DNA of 64,000 nt from Panorpa germanica (taxonomy: Eukaryota > Arthropoda > Insecta > Mecoptera > Panorpidae): assembly GCA_963678705.1 (NCBI GenBank), contig OY783219.1:2790001-2854000 (forward strand), in the 5' to 3' direction. Of the stretch, positions 54,496 to 64,000 are shown piece after piece. A program made the translations under genes and the position numbers. Numbering within the stretch: the first letter of the stretch is position 1; every line of letters starts with the position of its first letter. The notes under the pieces were generated by a model that had not been told where the DNA came from, made no database searches, and saw only the letters and a program-made list of their open reading frames with translations.

Positions 54496-57400
54496 TAGAT
54501 CCCATGAAGAAAATATAACACTTAAATTAGTTTGTAACAAACTGGCAAGTTCTTTTATCCCAATTTAGGATATTTATTCCATCCACTAGTAAATTAAATG
54601 ATCAAATTTCAACTTTCTATCACAATTGTATTTCATTAATTAAATATTCAATTATTACACAATCCAAAACTTTATCCCTCCACTTGCAACCACACTGTAA
54701 TATGTGGGAGTACTACACATATTAAAAATAGGTACTCGTGATAATTAAAACCGAAACACAAAGAACTTGTCTATCATATTCAACTAATTACTGCTCTGTG
54801 CGAATTGTTCTCTAATGAAGCACAAAGTATCAAATAATATTTCAACAATTTTAATTAAAACTGCGTAGAAAATTAATATTTTTAATAATTCTGTAATTAA
54901 AATACCTTTCATTGGAAATATTCATACCATTTGGTCGATCGGTCGATGAGTAATTAAATCAGCTTTTTCATTTGCGTCCATGAATTCTATTTAGACTCTA
55001 ATTATCATATACAGCTTTAAAAGTTTATTATTAATTGGCAATAATAAATGGCCGAAATCATTAATGTTTGACGGGTTCGAACACCCTGTGTCTCTGGATC
55101 CGTCTTCAATCTTGACAGCCGTTTCAACTGGAGAAAACACATATTTACCAAACGTAAACAACTGGGAAAATGTATTGGTTAATTGCTAAGAGGTCTCTGA
55201 TGTCAACTGAAAACAAACTATTGATATTCGAAGACAATATCACTCTATAAGTGATATATGGATATAACGTATCCAACCACTTAAAGGGATCAGATGGTTT
55301 TGGGTGTTTTAGGTTTGTTAATAAATCCTAATTAATAATTGTATAATAATGGTTCATATTTTGAAACTAGAGCTGTTTTTACGCGGAAAAGCAAGGGTTG
55401 AACCTTTTCGACATCACAGGGAAGCCCCTACGGTGAAATGTATACGTAGCCGGTATTTCTCTTTCATCTAATCACTCATAAGCAACGATTACCGTAGTTT
55501 TGAAATAGCAATCAACCATCGCTATCATATAACGACTGCGTTACATGCGGTTACACTTCTAATTTCTAGATCTATACTTTAGAGCTCAAATATCTCAGTT
55601 TTTGCAAGCTTAGATGAAATATTAGAAAAGATATTTGGTATTAGAAATAATAAGAGATATTTTTTTAAGCTGATTAGGATACTTTTAAATTTTTAATTTT
55701 AGTATCATACGGTTTAGACTGTCTTGAACGGTTGTGTTTATTTTTATCTAGACAATATATTTTCTGAGTGTTGTTCTTGTCAAATTAATTGATTACACGT
55801 TTAATAAATAAACATTTATTACCCTATACTACAAGATAATACATGTTTTATCAAATGAAAGTACATGAAATTGCAAGAATTATGCAACCATCTGAGAAAA
55901 AACACATCAAATAGGAAACTTACTTATCTGAACAACAAGATATACAAAGAACTCTGCGGATTAAAATTGTTTATAAGGACAGAATGATGTTGTTCCCAAT
56001 TTCTATTTTCTCTGGCCTCCACGAAGCTATAAAGTAAGAAGCATTTAAATTTTCTAATTTAACACAAAAGAAACATTAATCATTATAATTTTATGATAAA
56101 ATTAAAAAAGTATTTAAAACAAAACGCGAAATGGCCATATGGGTAAACTGTAAAAGGTTTGCAGTCCGGAGGGTGTCGGTGTCTGTGCTGAACGTGAACC
56201 AGAATTTGCCAGCGCTAGTATTCCCGTTTCGATGCTTCCCGGTTTGCCCGCTTTGCTTTAAATTCATCCATCATTTTGTGTATAATCTAGGGCCATTTGT
56301 CAATTTTAATCCGGGATAATCAATATAGAGTTATCCTTTCCAACTATACTCCCATACACAGGCAGACCTTGCCCCAACAAACACTCTCATCCGACTGGGG
56401 ATAATATATATGTATCCCTAGGGATCATACAAAATATTTTCTGGACTATCAAATCTCATTTCATGTCTAAAAACTGTAAACAATCTGGTGAATGTAAAAG
56501 TAATCATAAAAATGCTAGAGGTATTATAAAATAAAGGAAAAAAATAAAAATAAAGATAGAAGTTAAATACATGCAAACATAGGGAACAAACATACTTTTA
56601 AGGATAAGATTATGCATTTATAGACACATTTTAAATAGTTTCTTACGTGTTGATGAGTACTTGCAGCATTGAAGAATAATATGCTTTACAGTTGTGGGTT
56701 ATTACATTGTTCACAAATTGGTTTTTGAATAAGTATGTATGAGTAAGATTTGTATGACTTATAATGAGTCAACTTTTACTTAGTCTGATTGGTATTTAAA
56801 TATATTGGCAAAGTAAAACAGAATTATTAACAAAAAAAAAACTAAAATGCAAAACCTTTCAAAGAGTAAACAACTTCATAATATAAACATGGGATGTAAA
56901 TCTACACCTTTTTTCGTAACGCATTAATAGAACCAAAAATAATTTAATTGAAAAAAGAGAAAATAAAAATATGACAGCAATGCCAATGCCCTTGTCAACC
57001 GTTTCAGGCGTTTTTAACGATTCTAATAATAACTAACGGTTAAACTCGGTGACAAGGGATGGAGATCTACTATTGGTTATTAATTTTCATCCGTTAGTCA
57101 CAACAGAGGATCGCGTTACGAAAATAAAAAATATGTCAATGATATAACAACATCGTTAGTCCTGTTATCGTTATACGAGGACGACGTTAGTCGTTAGTTG
57201 TCGTTATACACTGCCTCGGTCGTATCGTGTATCGTACACGTATAGCGAGTGATCCGATATCGAAATTATTTAATCGGAGAAATTCAATACTAGGATACAA
57301 TACGCCCCGCATTAAAACTAATAAACGCTCATTTATATATATGATAAAATATTTGTCTAAATTATATTCGTCGTTTTTTAGAATATGTTAAAATGTTGTT

Positions 57401-57517
57401 AACTTTTTACTACGGTAGATGTAGTCTCATAGAAAAATTTGCGCTAATTTCAAGCATTTATTTTGAATAGTCTTTATTTCCCTGATGCATGAATTAACTA
57501 GAAGTTATCCTTTACTT
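54496..57517. other. Long unannotated AT-rich stretch
   Basis: No gene or clear element. GGGTTCGAACACCC at about 55,073 resembles a tRNA T-arm only superficially. The 62-residue frame at 56,131-56,319 has no domain. Confidence 0.45.
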
Positions 57518-58297
57518 CAGAGGTGGTCAAACAACGGGCTGTAGACTCTTTTGTATAACACTGGGATATCTAGTTCAATGAAGGATACAATATGTAGAAA
57601 AGGAAGAAAAGCATACTGATTTCAATGCACTTACGGTACTGGAAAAGGATTTGGATCGTCAGTTCTAAATTAATAAGTCGGTGTGGTTTGAAAAACGTTT
57701 TTCTTAATTCAATTTATTTTTTAATATACTTTTCTTTGAGCTAAACATAGTTATTTAACATAAAAAAGTTAACGTTTTACATAACTAATTTTTAAATTAA
57801 TATATTGTAATATAACATAACTAAAACTATGTTTTATGATATTAATAAAGCTTTTCATGCAAGTATTTTACATAAAAAATTAATTATTATATTAAATTTA
57901 TTTAACGTTAGCTTATTTTTTGTCACAGAAACTATAACTCGTCCAGGATTGAACCCGAAGACTTTTAGTATCTCTTGAATTTATTTAAAGACACTAATAC
58001 ATAATTATGTTAAACTTCGGGAAGTAATAAAACGTAACGTTAGGTAAAAGTTATTACGATAAATAATACATAAATTTACGTTTTGTATTTACCAGATTAT
58101 TCCAGCTTTTGTATGCCCGTCAAAAAGTATGTTTATCAAACTGCTCAAGTCGTTGGTTTCAGCTTTATGTTTTGAAATAAATATAAGCCACAACGGGTTG
58201 AATTTGGAGAATTAGGTGGGTGTGGAAGCAATTACTTATACATATTTTAATTAAAAGTATCTTTTCATTCCGTCTCTTAAAACTTTATGGACCCCTG
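57518..58297. mobile_element. hAT-type non-autonomous element
   Basis: The left end CAGAGGTGGTCAAACAACGG, then GCTGTAGAC, and the right end, read from outside, CAGGGGTCCATAAAGTTTTA fit the hAT terminus class with CAGNGGT and an AAAC/AAAG at positions 12-15. The 8-base flanks CTTTACTT (57,510-57,517) and CTTTAATT (58,298-58,305) match at seven of eight positions, as expected for hAT target duplication. The 780-bp body is AT-rich and encodes no transposase, so it depends on an autonomous relative. Confidence 0.65.
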
Positions 58298-58305
58298 CTT
58301 TAATT

Positions 58306-59334
58306 TGCTGCTGATCCAACACATTAGGATATTATATATTGTACACAGCATACAAAGTAGTTTTGCGATGACAGCGCTGTCGCCACACATATGCGGTAAT
58401 ATGCACAAACAAGATTAAAACAAAAATTAATCATATTTATTACAATGCCATCAAGCAAATGGTATTTATGTTAATTTGGATAAAACAAATTTTAGATTAT
58501 TTATATAATACGGTATAACTATCCGAGTTAATCAAAAACAAATCATGGTATCAGCACAAAGCGTAGTCGGTAGTGTTGATTAGGTATAACTAACACATTT
58601 AATTCTTTAAATATAGATATTTGAATTTAAATGCAAACATAATTGAAAATAATTTGAAAACGTACAAACCGCAGCCGTTATAGAGAGTAGTCAACATTGT
58701 GAAATGTTAATTCCAGTGATATTTTACGAACACTATACAACTAACACATAACGGTGGTAAAATTGCATTGAATATATTCAATTATGTACCCAAAGCAGAA
58801 TGAGTGTTAGCTGGGTTGCATAAACGCCTGCCACCCGATAGTCTCATATGAACTAGTATATTCATTTCATATTTACGTATTCCATTCGTTGGTTGAGGGA
58901 AAATAAGCTATCCCACCCTGCGACGCCTTCCTATAGACACTACTACGGGTAGAAGGGGTACAGGGGTAGTCATTTGGGAATATGAAACTCATTATATACT
59001 ATAAATACAAAATGTGTTAGTTTTTTGTTTTGTTGTTTCGTATTTATGAAGTTATTACTATTGTTTTTGCAAATATTTTACAAAATGGAACACGATGTGA
59101 ATTTAATATGGATGCTCCAGTAGAAATGCTACATTTTCAGATGTTAATTTAAATGTAGTGTTTCATTTTACTACGGTGTTTATATTATGCAAATTAAGTT
59201 CATCATTTAATGCTTCACCAGGATTCAATAGGATAAAAAACTTCATAAAATCATTATTCATCATCGTTAGGTCAGATTCTGATGATGTGATGATGCTTCA
59301 CAACCACTAAATCAATTTTTTAATATTTAATATA
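58306..59334. other. Unannotated AT-rich stretch
   Basis: Contains ACAGGGGTAGTCATTTGGGA near 58,961, similar to a hAT terminus but unpaired. No gene was recognised. Confidence 0.4.
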
Positions 59335-59620
59335 TGTTTTTGCCATTAGGCACTACATTCTCTCGCCTTAAATCCTTAAATTACATATCATTGTGCTTAG
59401 TTACATTCCAAAAGATTTAATTACATTCCAATTCCAAAAGAAAAAAACCTACACCTCTTGTTTTCTTTATCTCTTCCTCTCTTTGTCACTTCAGATTAAA
59501 ATCACTTCTGCTCTGGCGTTACTTTTCTCTATTTCCGCCATCTTCTCTTCACTGCCTCTCTCTAATAACTGCACAATATTCTTCTCGCTCAATCTTTTAA
59601 TAAAGAACAAGACGAAAGCA
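59335..59620 (-). mobile_element. LINE 3' fragment
   Basis: The minus strand ends in GTGCCTAATGGCAAAAACAT with an AT-rich tail, as in the plus-strand copy at 41,550. The body (59,480-59,600) shares TTAAAATCACTTCTGCTCTG and CTGCACAATATTCTTCTCGC with 2,690-2,800. It therefore joins a 3' UTR like one family with a C-terminal block like the other, so the two 3' ends may be variants of one lineage. Confidence 0.6.
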
Positions 59621-62007
59621 TCTACAGAACTGTTTATTCTATAGAAACTATCTTGGAATGCAAGTTTAATAGTTTCTAGTTGTTACATGATTCGTTTTCT
59701 ACCTGGGCGTCTTAAAATCTAGGGTGACTTCAAAAAAATTGCAAGATAGTAGTAGAATACAGAAAGAAAATTGGGCGCTGGTCCGGAAATCGATTCTGAA
59801 AACACACTGACAGCTGTAGAATAAAGCCGCCATGTTTATTTTTACTTCTGCTTCAATATATATTTACTAACTTATAGCTTGTTATATATTTTAAGCTAAG
59901 CGTCCACAGGTTTGTACGCCTAGTATCAGACACATTAGATCTTTCGTTTCAAACGTAGAAGAAAAGCGTACGCAGCGACTAGTTGTCGCGGTTTTCAATA
60001 TTATCTGCATGGTCAATCAAACAAATGTCCTATCATCGTGTTGCGGCTCTTTAAATATATGCACATGACGTCATTTTCACAGTAGATCAGTAGCGATCTT
60101 GACTACATACTATTATCGGTACGATAAATACGGGCCTGTTTACAATGGTTCAAGATTTATCATCTAATAACAATGAAAACATATCTCTATGTCCGTAATA
60201 CCTGCTAACTCACTCACGAATACTCTATCTCTCTTCCTCTAGTTCACATACAGATATTTTCCTCGTATTTTCGAGATTTATGTAATTCAAATCAAAGTAC
60301 TGCTTTCAACTTCCACTTGAAATATACTCGCACAAACATTCTATATAACTTGACCGTTCTCTGACTGAAAAATGAATAGCTTTACTGAATGGAATTTATT
60401 AAAAGCGTAACCCGAACTGACCCGACTTGAGACCTGATCTGGGAGCACACCAGCCATACAGCCACAGCTGGACCAAACACATCTCATAAATAGTTACTTA
60501 CTTCTGGATATTCTCAATATTGAAATCTCCATTCATAAATTCTCATCGACCACTTTAGATCAGAATCACTGCTTTACGCTTTATTGCGATTTGTTGTGAA
60601 GCTTGGTGGTACCGTGGTCTTCATGGTTAGTCCCGGGACGGACGGGAATTCCCGGGAAACAACGTTAATCACATTTTAGGGTTATTGACATATTTAGCAT
60701 ATCGTCGGTTACAGGGTCGGATTTAGAGTGGAGGCCCCGGGGTAGTAGCCCTCCCTCAAATACGAGCCTGGTTGTATGTACGGAAATTTCATAACTCGGG
60801 GTGCACCGATGTACTGCTCTATAAATACACTTGTTAATTTTATAATAATTGAAATTTCTGTTTTGTAAAATTTATAACGATTCTTATCGTAAAATTTTAT
60901 GCTGATTTCAAATCTGCAATTTATTTTTTGGTGACACTTCCGGTTTTCGATATATTAGCGTTTCAAGAGTTAAATAATGGAAATATTTTAAAATGGTTTT
61001 CAGATTTGGAATCAGCGGGAAAAAGTACGTTTAAAAACATATTCAAAAGTTGGAAAAAAATATTTTAATTTTTACAATTTTTTAAAAATTTTACAAGGGT
61101 TTGTCGTTTTGACGTGTTTTTCACCCTCGCATATTATTTATAGCAGTGTTATACACTGTTAAACAATCTACATATTCCCAATAACAATTTCGTTGAACTA
61201 TGATTAACTAAAACAGAGCGGAATAGCGTTCTACATAAACAAAATTCATGCAAAAGCATTTTATTTTTTGTTTAAATTTCATCCGAGCTTCATTATACTA
61301 TACAACAGTACTGCATCATTAAAACAGGATATAGTATTGGAAAAATAAATCCTTTCTGATTTCCTCTGATTGCAAAATATATTTTAAAGCTGTATCATAT
61401 TCAAAGCCGTCCATAATTATTCTGTCACAAACAAAAAATGTATAGAAAAATTTAATCCAACAGTAAACTCAAAAATTCATAAAAAGAGAACTTTGTAGAT
61501 TCGTTGGTTAATTCGGTTACCAGTTCGAAATGTCTCCCACCGTGTATTTAACAAATTGGTAACCTACTTATGCAAGCCAATTGTCGTTCAAAGTTTCTCG
61601 CTATCTTTTAATTGTAATCAAGTTACAAATTTCACACTCGTTCATAATTTTAATGACATAAATTTATTCGTAAATACAAAACGCAAACAACTTGTTGACA
61701 TTTCATATCCTTAACAGGATTATTACACCCGCTCTTTCCCTCAGCACCCCCAGCGCCCCATTACCCCGACCATTTAACATGGAAACACATGCTTCACGGG
61801 CACTTAGTGTCTTGGATAATTTTCACCTGTATGCAACATGACTACTTGACGCATTATTTTATAATTTATTCGACATTAACCCTTCACTTCCTCCTGTAGT
61901 CTCTCCCCCACTTTTACCTCATCAGACATGCGTAACATGGTTACATTGTTGTTCACGCATTGCGTTGCGTGGTGGTATGTAGTTTACAATTAGCGTTATC
62001 ATTCTCC
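59621..62007. other. Unannotated stretch with unpaired transposon-like ends
   Basis: No gene. CCCGGGACGGACGGGAATTCCCGGG (about 60,632-60,656) is an inverted-repeat patch of a type seen in hAT elements. CAGGGTCGGATTTAGAGTGG at 60,712 resembles a transposon end followed by a GGCCCCGGGG block. AATACGGGCCTG at about 60,128-60,139 resembles the word at 34,417. None could be paired. Confidence 0.4.
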
Positions 62008-62432
62008 TATATTATAATGTTTCAAGTGTATGTTTATATGTCTGGTACTGAATTTTATATGCTGGCTCGAAAACGCCTCCATTTCCTATTTCGTAGAGAA
62101 AAATATTCTAAAACTTTTGGCGTCCTCGGATTTTTTCCTGATACCCATAATTTTGGAATAACTGGAATAAAAATGGGCACTTTCTGCTGTATAACAGTTA
62201 ATCCTCAAAAAGTAGAAAGTTATAATTTTGCATGTGTATTACACTATTGAATGCGAACATACTTCAAAATTTTGAAAATTCAAAAAATAATAAAACAGGC
62301 GTCGAGAAAATTGAGCGGCTCGGTAGGGAACTTTGGCGTAAGTTCATATTTCAGATTGTATAATAATTCAGTATGTTATTAATAAAAAAAAATTCCAAAT
62401 TTTATTTGCGGGAACGCGGTACAAGCCTTACT
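62008..62432 (+). mobile_element. Diverged, 3'-truncated Helitron-like copy
   Basis: Begins TATATTATAATGT and follows the 22.8-26.2 kb units through TTCCTATTTCGTAGAGAAAA, TTTTGGCGTCCTCGGATTTT, TTTTGCATGTGTATTA and GGTAGGGAACTTTGG, ending after AATTCCAAATTTTATTTG. The 3' hairpins and CTAG are missing. It is more diverged than the array copies are from each other. Confidence 0.7.
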
Positions 62433-62574
62433 CTTGGGTCAGTGCTGCCATCTATGAAGCAAAAAACAAAATTTCGCGGAGAATTTTTTTTTTGTATTAT
62501 TTACTTTATATATTTTAATAATTAGCTTAATATTCACATAGCTATTATTATTAAATCATGCATAACCATAGTTG

Positions 62575-62808
62575 TATAAGAATAGAGTGCGTAATAGACT
62601 GAATACTGTGATAAAGGCAAAGAGAGAGAGCTGCCGAGTGTCTTCTGTGTCTCTTTCTAGCCGAGCAGTGCCTCTGCTTGCTTGCTTACCCCCTACCTCA
62701 CCGCCAATCAGCCAAGTGACAGATAGGACACTCGGCAGCTATCTCTCCCTTTGCCTTTATCGCTTCCTCTTACACTCGGCCGTACCCTTCACGCACTCTA
62801 TTCTTATA
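62575..62808. mobile_element. Foldback MITE
   Basis: The ends TATAAGAATAGAGTGCGT (left) and, read from outside, the same word at the right form perfect 18-base terminal repeats. Inside, ATAAAGGCAAAG and GCTGCCGAGTGTC are also repeated in inverted order, with extra sequence in the right arm. The 234-bp element is non-coding. TA is a possible target duplication but cannot be separated from the terminal TATA. Confidence 0.7.
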
Positions 62809-64000
62809 TATCTCTATGTGCATAACTTTATATAAAGGTCCACCCCAAATTTTTAAAGTAAGTTGACGAGTTTAATTAAAATTTAGGGACTTCAAACTTT
62901 ATTTAAAAAAAAAAACAAATAATTTTAAAATTACAATATTTATTCGACCTAATAATAACTTCGCCATTGAAGCTTGTACAAAGATAGGTTAGATCAAGAT
63001 TAACATCTTATTTATATATAAATTCAATATCGCTAAAGTGACATTGTTGTTTTCGGAACCATTACTCGAACAACTCACTACCTCTCCAATTGAATATTTA
63101 CCTCCATCGACACTGATTGACATTGTCTGTTAACATACAATATTGAACAACTATCAAACGCTTTCCCTAACTCGTATATATTGCCAGTAATACAGAAACC
63201 TTTAAATACCTTCAAACCCTATTTTGTTATAATAAATATTCTCTATTACCTTTACATTTTGAAAGCAAAAGCTCGTACGCAAAAGCTCACGAAAGCAAAC
63301 GAAATACAAACGCAACAATACAGCGGATGTTACAAACATATTGTAACTGTAAAGCGTACAGTAGTAGAGAGTAACACAATTGAAGAAAAGGTGCTCGAAA
63401 TATGTAATGCACCCTTATGGTGTGTACCCTTACTCAGTGAACTAAAAGAGTTTTACTCCATGTATATTAAATTATATAGAATCGAAAATAGAACGAAAAT
63501 CTTAATACAAAACAATGGTAAAAATATATATGTATATGTTCGTATTGAATAGACTGAGAATCATAAATATTAGAATATATTGTTTACTATATACTTGTAT
63601 AACCAGATGTATTGAATACACATTTGTAGAGGGCTTGTGTTGTTCTGTTATCAGAGAAATAATAATTTGTTTTTTGATGAGCTTAGTTGTTTTATCGAAA
63701 TAAAGCTGGCTTAGTTTGAAGGAATCACGATACTGGAAGGGTGTTCACGATGTTCGGGGTTTAAAAGAACAGGGATTATATATATAGCATATATGTATAT
63801 ATGCCCTTATAATATTTATACAATTAATAATATATTTTACCCTCTATATTTAGTTATACTCTGACAAATATGAAACAAAGAATTCCCTTATTTTCGAATA
63901 TTTATTAAGTTTAATACTATGCTTACAGTTGAGAATATGTATGGAATGTCACACTAAAACCGGCTGTGTATGTACAATCCTCTTCCAGTGAAAGAAGTTC
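62809..64000. other. Unannotated AT-rich stretch
   Basis: The longest frame (63,181-63,552, 123 residues) starts ambiguously and shows no domain. No element was recognised to the window end. Confidence 0.4.

Noticed and set aside
55060-55100. GGGTTCGAACACCC, tRNA T-arm-like
   Set aside because: No matching acceptor stem, anticodon arm or A-box lies upstream, and the arm itself does not pair properly outside the core.
57935-57965. GGTTCAATCC on the minus strand, B-box-like
   Set aside because: It lies inside the hAT-type element, with no A-box and no tRNA fold.
63181-63552. 123-residue open frame near the window end
   Set aside because: It has no recognisable domain, an AT-driven composition and no splice or promoter context.
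1-64000. LTR elements, Polintons or other virus-derived elements
   Set aside because: No paired long terminal repeats, protease, integrase, capsid or envelope-like segment was recognised.

Overview
This window reads as AT-rich, non-coding nuclear DNA from an arthropod, most likely an insect. The reasons are the lack of long open frames, abundant TA and poly-C microsatellites, insect-style LINE tails, Helitron-like repeats ending in a hairpin plus CTAG, and many short hAT- and mariner-type inverted-repeat elements. I cannot name the species. No confident host protein-coding exon, tRNA, rRNA or CRISPR array was found. The window is best taken as intergenic, or the inside of one very long intron.

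Layout. 1-15 kb is mostly unique AT-rich sequence with LINE remnants (61-575, 2466-2830), small foldback elements (5724-5894, 11584-11786), a hairpin with precursor-miRNA-like shape (8377-8450), a hAT-type MITE (13467-13620) and a nested pair of MITEs (14411-14795). At 15.0-16 kb lies the first of two copies of a splice-signal cassette, followed by three tandem copies of a ~195-bp unit. From 16.7 to 22.4 kb there are several LINE pieces. 22,847-26,240 is a head-to-tail array of four Helitron-like units, with a fifth broken copy at 62,008. 26.7-27.6 kb is a CTACG-rich segment that may be a DNA transposon. 28-41 kb is mostly unique, with two LINE 3' pieces near 37 kb, a MITE at 34.2 kb and one copy of a dispersed repeat at 39.2 kb. 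41-48 kb is a dense cluster of DNA-transposon ends, a LINE insertion with inverted 5' part and a 16-bp target duplication (42,790-43,462), a TA-flanked MITE and the second splice-signal cassette. 48,871-50,539 is the most gene-like stretch: a reverse-strand LINE copy with ORF1 and a broken endonuclease, but no reverse transcriptase, ending in its own AATAAA and A-tail. The remainder holds a LINE 3' end (54 kb), a hAT-type element with near-matching 8-bp target duplications (57.5-58.3 kb), another LINE 3' end (59.4 kb) and a foldback element (62.6 kb).

Nothing here forms an operon or pathway. The points most worth checking are (a) two homologous cassettes in which a 3' splice site abuts a 5' splice site and a second 5' splice site follows, the layout of a recursive-splicing exon; (b) the tandem Helitron array, in which one unit seems to end at an upstream duplicate of the terminal hairpin; (c) the LINE with an inverted 5' part; and (d) the ORF1-plus-endonuclease LINE derivative. 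All boundaries were read by eye, and no alignment or database search was run.
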